The position numbers were made by a program, and so were the translations under genes. From NCBI RefSeq assembly GCF_032598905.1, contig NZ_CP122458.1, positions 3,658,001 through 3,722,000 on the forward strand: 64,000 nucleotides of DNA, read 5' to 3'. Shown here piece by piece: positions 47,973 through 56,832 of this stretch. This stretch comes from Streptomyces sp. 11x1. GTDB lineage: Bacteria > Actinomycetota > Actinomycetes > Streptomycetales > Streptomycetaceae. The notes below the pieces were generated by a model. It was not told the DNA's origin, searched no databases, and saw only the letters and a program-made list of their open reading frames with translations. Each line of letters begins with the position of its first letter. The stretch's first letter is position 1.

Positions 47973-48039
47973 TGATCCGGGCCCACCCTCATGGCCTACC
48001 GCCGGGAACACCACGGGCGGTCGGGACGCTGTACCCGTC

Positions 48040-49425
48040 ATGAGTGACTACCGCGTCGAACACGACTCCATGGGCGAGGTCCGCGTGCCGGCGGACGCCA
48101 AGTGGCGGGCCCAGACCCAGCGGGCGGTCGAGAACTTCCCGGTCTCCGGGCAGCGCATCGAGCGCGCCCACATCGAGGCCCTGGCCCGGATCAAGGGCGC
48201 GGCCGCGAAGGTCAACGCCGAACTGGGTGTGCTCGACAAGGACATCGCCGAGGCCATCCGGGAGGCGGCCGAGGAGGTCGCGGAGGGCCGCTGGGACGAG
48301 CACTTCCCGGTGGACGTGTTCCAGACGGGCTCCGGGACCTCGTCGAACATGAACACCAACGAGGTCGTCGCCACCCTGGCGAGCGAGCGGCTCGGACGGG
48401 ACGTGCACCCGAACGACCACGTCAACGCCTCGCAGTCGTCCAACGACGTGTTCCCCTCCTCCATCCACATCGCCGCCACCGCCGCCGTCACCCGTGATCT
48501 GATCCCCGCGCTGGAGCATCTCGCCGACGCCCTCACCCGCAAGTCCGTGGAGTTCGCGGATGTCGTGAAGTCCGGTCGTACGCATCTCATGGACGCCACA
48601 CCGGTCACTCTCGGCCAGGAGTTCGGCGGGTACGCGGCCCAGGTGCGGTACGGGATCGAGCGGCTCACGGCCTCGCTCCCCCGGCTCGCCGAACTCCCCC
48701 TGGGCGGAACGGCGGTGGGGACCGGCATCAACACGCCGCCCGGGTTCTCCGCGGCCGTCATCGCGGAGGTCGCGCGGACCACCGGGCTGCCGCTCACCGA
48801 GGCGCGGGACCACTTCGAGGCGCAGGGCGCGCGGGACGGGATCGTCGAGACCTCCGGGCAGCTCCGGACGATCGCCGTCTCCCTCACCAAGATCGCCAAC
48901 GATCTGCGGTGGATGGCGTCGGGCCCGAGGACCGGTCTCGCGGAGATCGCCCTGCCCGACCTCCAGCCCGGCTCCTCGATCATGCCGGGCAAGGTCAACC
49001 CGGTGATCCCGGAGGCCGTGCTCATGGTCGCCGCGCAGGTCACGGGCAACGACGTCACGGTCACCACGGCCGGCGCCTCCGGCAACTTCGAGCTCAACGT
49101 CATGCTGCCGGTCATCGCCAAGAACGTCCTGGAGTCCGTCCGGCTGCTGGCGAACGTCTCGCGGCTGCTCGCCGACCGGACCGTGGACGGGATCGTCGCG
49201 AACCGGGAGCGGGCCCGCGAGTACGCCGAGTCGTCCCCGTCCGTGGTCACCCCGCTCAACAAGTACATCGGGTACGAGGAGGCCGCGAAGGTCGCCAAGA
49301 AGGCGCAGGCGCAGCGCAGGACCATCCGGGAGGTCGTCCTGGACGGCGGGTACGTCGAGGGCGGCGACCTGACACTGGAACAGCTCGACGAGGCACTGGA
49401 TGTCCTGCGGATGACGCGGCCGTGA
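48040..49425 (+). CDS. fumC: Fumarate hydratase, class II
   Basis: 461 residues. The aspartase/fumarase superfamily pattern is complete: [54 protein letters not shown] and the signature [15 protein letters not shown]. It is iron-independent and stable in oxygen. The ribosome binding site is weak. Pairing with the class I enzyme upstream on the same strand suggests condition-dependent use rather than one operon, since the 213-base gap carries repeats. Confidence 0.94.
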   Translation: MSDYRVEHDSMGEVRVPADAKWRAQTQRAVENFPVSGQRIERAHIEALARIKGAAAKVNAELGVLDKDIAEAIREAAEEVAEGRWDEHFPVDVFQTGSGTSSNMNTNEVVATLASERLGRDVHPNDHVNASQSSNDVFPSSIHIAATAAVTRDLIPALEHLADALTRKSVEFADVVKSGRTHLMDATPVTLGQEFGGYAAQVRYGIERLTASLPRLAELPLGGTAVGTGINTPPGFSAAVIAEVARTTGLPLTEARDHFEAQGARDGIVETSGQLRTIAVSLTKIANDLRWMASGPRTGLAEIALPDLQPGSSIMPGKVNPVIPEAVLMVAAQVTGNDVTVTTAGASGNFELNVMLPVIAKNVLESVRLLANVSRLLADRTVDGIVANRERAREYAESSPSVVTPLNKYIGYEEAAKVAKKAQAQRRTIREVVLDGGYVEGGDLTLEQLDEALDVLRMTRP

Positions 49426-49539
49426 CCGGACGGCGGGTTCCGGCCTTCGTGGGTGTCACCCGGGTAACCGATTCCCGCCAAGGCGTGAACCGTGACCGGT
49501 ACCGCAGCGTCATATGCGCATGACACCTAATATCTGCGC

Positions 49540-50232
49540 ATGGGAGACGACGGAGTGGTGAGACGAGTGGAAGCGGGCGGGTCGGCGGCGTTCTGGGAGC
49601 CGGGGAGTCAGATCCTGTGGCGTTACCGGGAGAACAGCGGCGAACGCTTCCATATCGCGCGTCCCGTCACGGTGGTGCGCGACGACGCGGAGCTGCTGGC
49701 CGTGTGGATGGCACCCGGTACCGAGTGTGTACGGCCCGTGCTGGCGGACGGTGCCTCGCTGAACTCGGTCCCCCTCGCGTCCCGCTACAAGGAGCCGCGC
49801 GGCGTACGGCTCGGCAGATGGTCGGGCTCCGGAGTGCTGAAGCTGGCGCGGCCGGGAGAGCCGTGGTCGGTGTGGCTGTTCTGGGAGCAGGGTTGGCGTT
49901 TCAAGAACTGGTACGTCAACCTGGAGTCGCCGCTGGCCCGTTGGGGCGGCGGCGTGGACTCCGAGGACCACTTCCTGGACATCTGCGTGTATCCGGACCG
50001 AACGTGGAACTGGCTCGACGAGGACGAGTTCGCGCAGGCCCAGCAGGACGGTCTGATGGATGCTCAGGCGGCGGAGCGGGTACGGGAAGCGGGGCATTCG
50101 GCCGTGGAGGTGATCCACGCGTGGGGCGCGCCGTTCTCGGACGGCTGGCAGCACTGGCGCCCGAATCCGGCGTGGGGAGTACCGTCTCTCCCGGACGACT
50201 GGGACCGTACGCCCGCGCACTTGTCCTCATGA
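49540..50232 (+). CDS. DUF402 protein
   Basis: 230 residues. DUF402 core: AGSQILWRYR-like start (EPGSQILWRYRENSGERFHIARPVTVVRDDAELLAVWMAPGTEC), then WSVWLFWEQGWRFKNWYVNLESPLARWGGGVDSEDHFLDICVYPDRTWNWLDEDEF. The family includes nucleoside diphosphatases such as B. subtilis YgaC/Ntdp. The conserved aspartates in DICVYPD..W.W.DEDE fit that active site. It is a probable metal-dependent nucleoside tri/diphosphatase; the exact substrate is unknown. Confidence 0.85.
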   Translation: MGDDGVVRRVEAGGSAAFWEPGSQILWRYRENSGERFHIARPVTVVRDDAELLAVWMAPGTECVRPVLADGASLNSVPLASRYKEPRGVRLGRWSGSGVLKLARPGEPWSVWLFWEQGWRFKNWYVNLESPLARWGGGVDSEDHFLDICVYPDRTWNWLDEDEFAQAQQDGLMDAQAAERVREAGHSAVEVIHAWGAPFSDGWQHWRPNPAWGVPSLPDDWDRTPAHLSS

Positions 50233-50575
50233 GACCCTTGATGCGCCCCCGGTCCGCAACCGTAGGATCGTCCTCCGCAATGGTTCACAGGGGCAACTCC
50301 CGCAGTTCGGGCAGGGCTTGACCGTACGTCACCGAGGGGCGGCAAGACGTGATCAAGGGGTACGAGGGTTACACCGGGACGAGCCGGAGACGGCCCGACG
50401 GACGGGCAGTACTGTCGTTCGCCGAGCCCGCCGGTACCGTGTGTGGCACAGAAACTGCCTCTGACCACGCGGGAATTCCGTTCCCAGGACACGTAATCCG
50501 GGTATCGGCCTTTCTGCGGGACGAAGGATCGGGTTTGCGGGACGCACTGCGCTCACGACGCGCAGTCCCGGACGG
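50233..50575. promoter_or_regulatory. Upstream region of the second SpoIIE-type phosphatase
   Basis: A 343-base gap without a supported gene. GTTCCC (50480-50485), a 14-base spacer and GGGTAT (50500-50505) match the sigma-B-type promoter pattern (GNNTN14-16GGGTAY) about 70 bases before the phosphatase start. An 81-codon open frame starting GTG at 50349 overlaps the next gene and was not called. Confidence 0.5.
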
Positions 50576-52702
50576 ATGGATTCGACACGCGTGACGGAGC
50601 ACCCCACCTCCCACGAGCGCCCTCAGGGCGGCGCCGGCCCCACGGACCCCCGCGGGGCGCTTCTGCGTACCCAGGAGCCGATGCGCACCGCGCCCGCCAC
50701 GGCCTTACCCGCTCAGGCACGCAAGGGTGACGCGTCGGCCGAGCCGGGTACCGCGGCCTCGTGCGCGAAGAGCGGACAGGCCGGACAGGCCCCCTCGGAG
50801 CACGCCCAGCCGGCGGTCTCCGAGCACTCGCAGCCCGCGGCGACCGAGCCCGACCCGCACCGTCCGAGGCCCGCGCCGGAGACCATCCCGGCGCAGCCCG
50901 GCGGCGAGCCGGACCGGTCGGGCGGCGGCACCGGCGGCGGTCCGGAGCGGCGCGGCGGGCAGGGAGTGCCGCCCGGCGCCCCCATGCCGATGCGGCGCGA
51001 CGGCGACCGGCTGCGCTTCGTGGGCGCCGCGACCCGGCGGATCGCCCGGGGCATAGACCTCGACGAGATCGTGATGGGTCTGTGCCGGGCCACCGTGCCG
51101 ACGTTCTCGGACGCGATCCTCGTGTATCTGCGCGAGCCGCTGCCGGTCGGCGACGAGCGGCCCACCGGGCCCATGGTGCTGCGGCTGCGCCGCACCGACC
51201 GGATCCCGGAGGAACGGGACACCGAGGGCGGCTTCATGCCCTCCTCGCTCCAGCCCGAGCAGCCCATGGACCTGGCGGTCGTCACCGCCGAGCAGTGCGA
51301 GGTGCGGCCCGGAGGGGCGCTCGCCGAGGTGCTGCGGGGTGTGCGCCCGGTCTTCGCGGACGCGCCCGCCGCGCACGACGCGCTGCCGGAACTGCTCGGC
51401 CCGGACGCCGAACTGACCGTGCCGACCGGCCAGCGGGCGATCCTCGCCCCGCTGCGCGGCCGGCGCCGGGTGATCGGCGCGGCGGTGTTCCTGCGCCGCC
51501 CGGAGCGGATGGCGTTCGAGCAGGACGACCTGCTGGTCGCCGCGCAGCTCGCCACGCACAGCGCGCTCGGCATCGACAAGGCGGTGCTGTACGGCCGCGA
51601 GGCGTACATCGCCGACGAGTTGCAGCGCACGATGCTGCCGGAGGCGCTGCCGAAGTGCACCGGCGTGCGGCTCGCGCACCGGTATCTGCCGGCCGCCGAG
51701 ACCGCGCGGGTCGGCGGCGACTGGTACGACGCGATTCCCCTGCCGGGGAGCCGGGTCGCGCTGGTCGTGGGCGATGTGATGGGTCATTCGATGACCTCGG
51801 CCGCGATCATGGGTCAGCTGCGGACCACCGCGCAGACGCTGGCGGGGCTGGACCTTCCGCCGCAGGAGGTGCTGCACCACCTCGACGAGCAGGCCCAGCG
51901 GCTCGGTACGGATCGCATGGCGACCTGTCTGTACGCGGTGTACGACCCGGTATCGCACCGGATCACCATCGCCAACGCCGGGCATCCGCCGCCGGTGCTG
52001 CTGCATCTCGGCGGGCGCGCCGAGGTGCTGCGGGTGCCGCCGGGCGCGCCGATCGGTGTGGGCGGGGTCGACTTCGAGGCCGTCGAGCTGGACGCGCCGG
52101 CCGGTGGCACGCTGCTGCTGTACACCGACGGGCTCGTGGAGTCCCGGCTGCGGGACGTGTGGACCGGGATAGAGCAGTTGCGGGAGAAGCTGGCCGCGAC
52201 CGCGCAGTTGACCGGGCCGGATCATCCGCCGCCGCTGGAAGCGCTGTGCGACGAGGTGCTGGACATGCTCGGCCCGGGGGACCGGGACGACGACATCGCG
52301 CTTCTCGCCGCGCGCTTCGATGGGATCGCTCCCAGCGATGTCGCGTACTGGTTCCTGGAACCGGAGGAGATGGCTCCGGGGCGGGCGCGTCGGCTGGCCC
52401 GGCACGCCTTGTCCCGCTGGGGTCTTGAGGAACTGACCGACTCGGTCGAGCTGCTCATCAGCGAGGTCGTGACGAACGCGGTGCGGTATGCGACGCGGCC
52501 CGTCACCCTGCGGTTGTTGCGGACCGATGTGCTGCGGTGCGAGGTGACCGATGACGTGCCTCAGCTGCCACGGCTTCGGCAGGCCCGGGCGACGGACGAG
52601 GGGGGCCGTGGGCTCTACCTGGTCAATCGGCTGGCCAAGCGGTGGGGGGCCACTCGGTTGAGCGCGGGGAAGGTTGTGTGGTTCGAGCTCAACCAGGCGT
52701 GA
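50576..52702 (+). CDS. GAF/SpoIIE-type phosphatase with RsbW-like kinase domain
   Basis: 708 residues from ATG 50576; GTG 50591 is an alternative with better ribosome-binding spacing. A disordered Pro/Ala/Gly-rich N-terminus (about 1-140) is followed by a GAF-like sensor (about 145-340), a PP2C/SpoIIE phosphatase (about 345-570; ELQRTMLPEALP, VGGDWYDAIPLPGSRVALVVGDVMGH) and a C-terminal HATPase_c (about 590-708; SEVVTNAVRYA, EGGRGLYLVNRLA). It is built like the protein at 18390 but lacks the PAS domains. A role in partner switching for a stress sigma factor is inferred, supported by the sigma-B-like promoter upstream. Confidence 0.88.
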   Translation: MDSTRVTEHPTSHERPQGGAGPTDPRGALLRTQEPMRTAPATALPAQARKGDASAEPGTAASCAKSGQAGQAPSEHAQPAVSEHSQPAATEPDPHRPRPAPETIPAQPGGEPDRSGGGTGGGPERRGGQGVPPGAPMPMRRDGDRLRFVGAATRRIARGIDLDEIVMGLCRATVPTFSDAILVYLREPLPVGDERPTGPMVLRLRRTDRIPEERDTEGGFMPSSLQPEQPMDLAVVTAEQCEVRPGGALAEVLRGVRPVFADAPAAHDALPELLGPDAELTVPTGQRAILAPLRGRRRVIGAAVFLRRPERMAFEQDDLLVAAQLATHSALGIDKAVLYGREAYIADELQRTMLPEALPKCTGVRLAHRYLPAAETARVGGDWYDAIPLPGSRVALVVGDVMGHSMTSAAIMGQLRTTAQTLAGLDLPPQEVLHHLDEQAQRLGTDRMATCLYAVYDPVSHRITIANAGHPPPVLLHLGGRAEVLRVPPGAPIGVGGVDFEAVELDAPAGGTLLLYTDGLVESRLRDVWTGIEQLREKLAATAQLTGPDHPPPLEALCDEVLDMLGPGDRDDDIALLAARFDGIAPSDVAYWFLEPEEMAPGRARRLARHALSRWGLEELTDSVELLISEVVTNAVRYATRPVTLRLLRTDVLRCEVTDDVPQLPRLRQARATDEGGRGLYLVNRLAKRWGATRLSAGKVVWFELNQA

Positions 52703-52737
52703 GCGCTCTGCTGGGTCGAGCCGTTGAGCCGTTGAGA

Positions 52738-52806
52738 GCTCGGGAGCGGCTGTGCTCCGCGGGGTGCGGGTTCGTCGTGGCTGGTCGCGCAGTTCCCCGC
52801 GCCCCT
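52738..52806 (+). repeat. Half copy of the palindromic intergenic element
   Basis: AGCTCGGGAG at 52738 and the core CGCAGTTCCCCGCGCCCC at 52788, 48 bases from AGCTCGGG to the CGCGCAG, match one arm of the 40260-40452 palindrome. The other arm is missing. It is in the convergent gap after the phosphatase gene. Confidence 0.65.
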
Positions 52807-52829
52807 CAAAAGCAAAAGACACAAGCAAC

Positions 52830-52875
52830 ACAAGCGAAGGGCGCCCGGTGAGATCACCGGGCGCCCTTCGCTTGT
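52830..52875. terminator. Long perfect hairpin between phosphatase and PBP genes
   Basis: Arms 52830-52851 and 52854-52875 are perfect 22-base reverse complements (ACAAGCGAAGGGCGCCCGGT...), so 20 pairs remain with a small loop. It lies nine bases beyond the penicillin-binding protein stop and serves both convergent genes. Confidence 0.88.
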
Positions 52876-52883
52876 CGTCTGCG

Positions 52884-55304
52884 CTAGCCGTTCGCCTGCG
52901 GATCGTTCGGGTTCGTCGGGAACTCGATGCCGCCGCTGTCGCCCGACGGGGTCTCGTCCGGGGAGGTCGGCGGAGTCGTCGGGGGCTCGCTGGTCGGCTC
53001 CTCCGTGGTGGGCGTCTCCGAAGGAGTCTCGGACGGCGTCTCCGACGGGGTCTCGGACGGCGTCTCCGAAGGAGTCTCCGACGGCGTCTGCGACGGGGTC
53101 GGGGACTCCGTCGGCGCGACCGCGGCACCCTGCTTGGTGTCGAGGTCGAACTTGGTGGTCTTGCCCATGACGCCGAAGGTGTACGTGGCCCAGATCTGGG
53201 CGGGGAAACCACCGCCGTTGACCCGGGGGACGCCGAGGGCGTTGTACATGGAGACGTGCTTGCCGTTCTTGCTCATGTCCTCGCCGAACAGGCCGACGGA
53301 GGTCACGAGGTTCGGCGTGTAGCCGGTGAACCAGGCGGAGCGGTTCTCGTCGGAGGTACCCGTCTTGCCGGCGACCTGCTGGCCGTTGCGGGCCGGGTTG
53401 TCGCGGACGGACGTCTTGGCCGTACCGTCGTCGACCACGCCGGTGAGGACCGAGGTGACCGTGTCGGCGGCCTCGCGGGTGATGACCTGCTCGCCGATCG
53501 GGTCGTCGAACTCGACTTCGGTGTCCCGGCGTTTGGCCTCGGCGATGATGGTCGGGGTGACCTTCTTGCCGTGGTTGTCGAGGGTGGCGTAGATGCCGGC
53601 CATCTCCAGCGGGCTGGCGCCCATGGAACCCAGGGTCTGGGCGGGGACCGCCTGCATGCCCTCGGTGTCCATGCCGAGCTTCCCGGCGACCTCCATGACC
53701 TTCTCCATGCCCACGTCGACGCCCATCTGCGCGAAGACGGAGTTGATGGACTTGTTCATGGCGGTCTGCACGGTGACGTCGCCGTAGTCGACGTTGTCCT
53801 CGTTCGGCGGGGCGAAGCCGACCGCGGTGCCGTCGTCCTTGACCTTGTGCCGGCTGTCACCGTCGTAGACCGTGCTGGCGGTGATCGGGTCGCCGTCCTG
53901 CGTCTCGGCGTTCTCGTCGACGGCCGCGGCGAGGATCACCGGCTTGAAGGTGGAGGCGGGCTGGTAGTCGCGGCGGGTGGCGTTGTTGGTGAAGTGCTTG
54001 ACGTAGTCGACGCCGCCGTACATGGCGACGACCTTGCCCGTCTTCGGGTCGACGGAGACGGCACCGGCCTGGATGTGCTTGTCGACCTTGCGCTTCTTCG
54101 GGTCGAGCTTGCTGGTGAGGCGTTCCTTGACGGCCTTCTCCAGCGCGGCCTGCTTCTTGGGGTTGATGTTCAGCGTGATCGTCCAGCCGCGCAGGTCGAT
54201 GAGCGCCTTGGCGTCCTCGGTGTCGTCCGCCTTGCCCGAGGCCACGAGCTGCTTGGCCAGCTGGTTGTTGGCGGCCTCGACCAGGTAGCCGTTCTGGCCG
54301 GCCATGCCGGCGGCGGCCTGGGGCGCCTTCGGCTTGGGGAGCTTCAGGTCCGCCCGCTCCGAGGCGGTCAACTCCCCCATCTCGACCATGTTGTCCAGCA
54401 CGTAGTTCCAGCGCGCCGTGACCAGCTTCTTGCCGGTCGGGGTGGCCGTGGCCAGGTCGTACTGGCTGGGGGCCTGGAGCAGCGCGGCGAGGTACGCGCC
54501 CTCCTCGACGTCGAGGTCCTTGGCGTCCTTGCGGTAGTACGCCTGGGCGGCGGCCTGGATGCCCCACGCGCCGCGGCCGTAGTAGCTGGTGTTGATGTAG
54601 CCCGCGAGGATGTAGTCCTTGGTCTCCTCGCGCTCCAGCTTCAGGGAGATGACCAGTTCGTTGAGCTTGCGGGTCACCGTCTGGTCGGACGTCAGGTAGT
54701 AGTTCTTGACGTACTGCTGGGTGATGGTCGAGCCACCCTGCTTGCCCTTGCCGGAGAGGGTGTTGATGACACCGCGCGCCATGCCCTTGAGGTCGACGCC
54801 GGGGTCGTTGTAGAAGGTCTTGTTCTCAGCGGCGACGAAGGCCAGCTGGACCTTCTTGGGGACCTTGTCGAGTTCGACGATCTCGCGGTTGGTGTCGCCG
54901 GTGCGGGCGAAGATCTTGCCGTTGGAGTACTTGTAGACGTTGCTTTCCTGCGTCGCCTCGGGGTTCCCCTTGGGGATGTCGATCATCAGGTAGAGCACGA
55001 TGAAGGCGCCCATGCCGAGGAGACAGACACCGAAGAAGGCGCCGAGGATCTTCTTCCAGGTGAAGAGGCGGCGCAGGAAGCTCCTCTGGCCCTTCTTCTG
55101 CTTCTTGTTGCCGGCCTTGGCCGCAGCGCGGGCCGCCGCCCGACCTCCGCCCTCCGGCGGGGTTATGACCGCCGTCGCCCCCGCATCGCCTCCGGACGAG
55201 GGCTGGGGCGCCGCGCGGCGACCGCCGCGCTGCCGCGCTCGTCTTTCTTCCGCTCGTCCCATGGCTCCGGTCCGCTCCGCCTTCTGCTCGGTCTCATACG
55301 TCAC
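52884..55304 (-). CDS. Bifunctional class A penicillin-binding protein
   Basis: 806 residues from GTG 55304 (ATG 55262 is an alternative). Cytoplasmic basic tail, one helix (ILGAFFGVCLLGMGAFIVLYLMI, about 88-112), then a glycosyltransferase 51 domain (AAENKTFYNDPGVDLKGMARG, GGSTITQQYVKNYYL, YYGRGAWGIQAAAQAYY). The transpeptidase has catalytic Ser451 in STFK, SIN in MNKSINSVF and KTG in AGKTGTSDENR. The C-terminus is a Thr/Pro/Ser/Glu tail with repeated SETP units (about residues 735-775). It polymerises and crosslinks peptidoglycan at the membrane. The tail is typical of streptomycete PBPs. Confidence 0.93.
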   Translation of the reverse strand: MTYETEQKAERTGAMGRAEERRARQRGGRRAAPQPSSGGDAGATAVITPPEGGGRAAARAAAKAGNKKQKKGQRSFLRRLFTWKKILGAFFGVCLLGMGAFIVLYLMIDIPKGNPEATQESNVYKYSNGKIFARTGDTNREIVELDKVPKKVQLAFVAAENKTFYNDPGVDLKGMARGVINTLSGKGKQGGSTITQQYVKNYYLTSDQTVTRKLNELVISLKLEREETKDYILAGYINTSYYGRGAWGIQAAAQAYYRKDAKDLDVEEGAYLAALLQAPSQYDLATATPTGKKLVTARWNYVLDNMVEMGELTASERADLKLPKPKAPQAAAGMAGQNGYLVEAANNQLAKQLVASGKADDTEDAKALIDLRGWTITLNINPKKQAALEKAVKERLTSKLDPKKRKVDKHIQAGAVSVDPKTGKVVAMYGGVDYVKHFTNNATRRDYQPASTFKPVILAAAVDENAETQDGDPITASTVYDGDSRHKVKDDGTAVGFAPPNEDNVDYGDVTVQTAMNKSINSVFAQMGVDVGMEKVMEVAGKLGMDTEGMQAVPAQTLGSMGASPLEMAGIYATLDNHGKKVTPTIIAEAKRRDTEVEFDDPIGEQVITREAADTVTSVLTGVVDDGTAKTSVRDNPARNGQQVAGKTGTSDENRSAWFTGYTPNLVTSVGLFGEDMSKNGKHVSMYNALGVPRVNGGGFPAQIWATYTFGVMGKTTKFDLDTKQGAAVAPTESPTPSQTPSETPSETPSETPSETPSETPSETPTTEEPTSEPPTTPPTSPDETPSGDSGGIEFPTNPNDPQANG

Positions 55305-55564
55305 TCGGGTCTTGTCGGCTCAGCAAGCTAACACCGAGGACTATGACAAGAGGGAGTCGGTCCACGCTGTGACGACGTGACAAAGCGCACGCGCGACGCG
55401 TGTCCACAGACCTCATCCCACCGGAACGGACGTTCCAGCAGGGGCGATGGTTGCCCCACCCGACTCACGAGTTTCCGACGAGTTCCTGACGTTCTCGGTG
55501 ACAGAACCGTGACAATCACCGCTGACCTGCGCCCCCTCCCCTCCGACAGGGACCTATACACGGT

Positions 55565-55587
55565 AGGTATACGTGCGGTGTATACCT
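55565..55587. promoter_or_regulatory. Probable PadR operator
   Basis: AGGTATAC (55565-55572), seven bases, GTATACCT (55580-55587): a perfect 8-bp inverted repeat 20 bases before the PadR start. It overlaps where the -10 would lie (TATACC). Its symmetry and position fit autorepression by the PadR protein and control of the coupled exporter genes. Confidence 0.7.
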
Positions 55588-55606
55588 CGTGTGTACAGTC
55601 GTGCTC

Positions 55607-56131
55607 ATGTCCATCGGTCACACTCTCCTGGGGCTCCTTGAGTCCGGGCCCCGACACGGTTACGACCTGAAGCGGGCCTTCGACGAGAAGTTCGGTCACG
55701 ACCGGCCGCTGCACTACGGCCAGGTCTACTCGACGATGTCGCGCCTGCTGAAGAACGGCCTCGTCGAGGTCGACGGCATCGAGCCCGGCGGCGGGCCCGA
55801 GCGCAAGCGGTACGCGATCACCGAGGCCGGCATCACGGACGTCCAGCGGTGGCTGGCGACACCCGAGAAGCCCGAGCCGTACCTGCAGTCGACCCTCTAC
55901 ACGAAGGTCGTCCTCGCCCTGCTCACCGACCGGAACGCGGCCGACATCCTCGACACCCAGCGTTCCGAGCACCTGCGCATGATGCGCATCCTCACCGACC
56001 GCAAACGCAAGGGCGACCTGGCCGACCAGCTGATCTGCGACCACGCCCTGTTCCATCTGGAGGCCGATCTGCGATGGCTGGAGCTGACCGCCGCCCGACT
56101 GGGCAAGCTGGCCGAGGCGGTGACCCGGTGA
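55607..56131 (+). CDS. PadR-family transcriptional regulator
   Basis: 174 residues from ATG 55607 (MSIGHTLLGLLESGPRHGYDLKRAFDEKF). The winged helix PadR domain covers residues 1-80 (HYGQVYSTMSRLLKNGLVEVDG, PERKRYAITEAG). The C-terminal helical dimerisation domain follows (DILDTQRSEHLRMMRILTDRKRKG). It controls an ABC exporter encoded by the next two genes: the GTG of the ATPase overlaps this stop (GTGA). PadR proteins act as repressors released by small aromatic or drug-like ligands; the ligand here is unknown. Confidence 0.9.
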   Translation: MSIGHTLLGLLESGPRHGYDLKRAFDEKFGHDRPLHYGQVYSTMSRLLKNGLVEVDGIEPGGGPERKRYAITEAGITDVQRWLATPEKPEPYLQSTLYTKVVLALLTDRNAADILDTQRSEHLRMMRILTDRKRKGDLADQLICDHALFHLEADLRWLELTAARLGKLAEAVTR

Positions 56132-56832
56132 ACCCGACCGCCTCGCCGGCCCCCGCCGGCTCCCTGCTCGTCGCGACCGACCTGCGCAAGGCCTACGGCC
56201 CGACCACCGCGCTGGACGGCGCCGAGTTCTCCATCCACCCCGGCGAGGTCGTCGCGGTGATGGGCCCCTCCGGTTCCGGGAAGTCGACGCTGCTGCACTG
56301 CCTCGCCGGGATCGTGCCGCCCGACTCGGGCTCGATCACGTACCACGGCCGCGAGATGGCCACCATGAACGACGCCCAGCGCAGCGCGCTCAGGCGCAGC
56401 GAGTTCGGGTTCGTCTTCCAGTTCGGCCAGCTCGTCCCGGAGCTGACGTGCGTGGAGAACGTGGCCCTGCCCCTGCGGCTGAACGGCGCCTCCCGCAAGG
56501 AGTCCGAGCGGACCGCCCTCGGCTGGATGGAACGCCTGGAGGTCGACGACCTCGCCCGCAAGCGTCCCGGTGAGGTCTCCGGCGGCCAGGGCCAGCGGGT
56601 CGCCGTCGCGCGGGCGCTGGTCACGGGCCCCCGGGTGCTGTTCGCCGACGAGCCCACCGGCGCGCTCGACTCCCTCAACGGCGAGCGGGTGATGGAGCTG
56701 CTCACCGAGGCCGCCCGGTCCACCAACGCCGCCGTCGTCCTCGTCACGCACGAGGCACGGGTGGCCGCCTACTCGGACCGCGAGATCGTCGTACGGGACG
56801 GGAAGTCCCGGGACATGGAGCGCGTCGTATGA
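56128..56832 (+). CDS. ABC transporter ATPase (MacB/LolD type)
   Basis: 234 residues from GTG 56128. Walker A GPSGSGKST at residues 46-54, Q-loop FVFQFGQLVPELTCVENVALPL, signature VSGGQGQRVAVARAL and Walker B VLFADEPTGALDS. The LVPELTCVENVALPL pattern and the single ATPase subunit are those of FtsX-type permease partners (MacB, LolD, YtrE). It starts in an overlap with padR and ends in an ATGA overlap with the permease gene, so the three form one translationally coupled operon. Confidence 0.92.
   Translation: MNPTASPAPAGSLLVATDLRKAYGPTTALDGAEFSIHPGEVVAVMGPSGSGKSTLLHCLAGIVPPDSGSITYHGREMATMNDAQRSALRRSEFGFVFQFGQLVPELTCVENVALPLRLNGASRKESERTALGWMERLEVDDLARKRPGEVSGGQGQRVAVARALVTGPRVLFADEPTGALDSLNGERVMELLTEAARSTNAAVVLVTHEARVAAYSDREIVVRDGKSRDMERVV

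Noticed and set aside
50349..50594. An 81-codon frame from GTG upstream of the second phosphatase
   Set aside because: Overlaps the sigma-B-like promoter and the start of the next gene; no family.
52752..55331. An 859-codon plus-strand frame opposite the penicillin-binding protein gene
   Set aside because: Antisense shadow of a gene with complete catalytic motifs.
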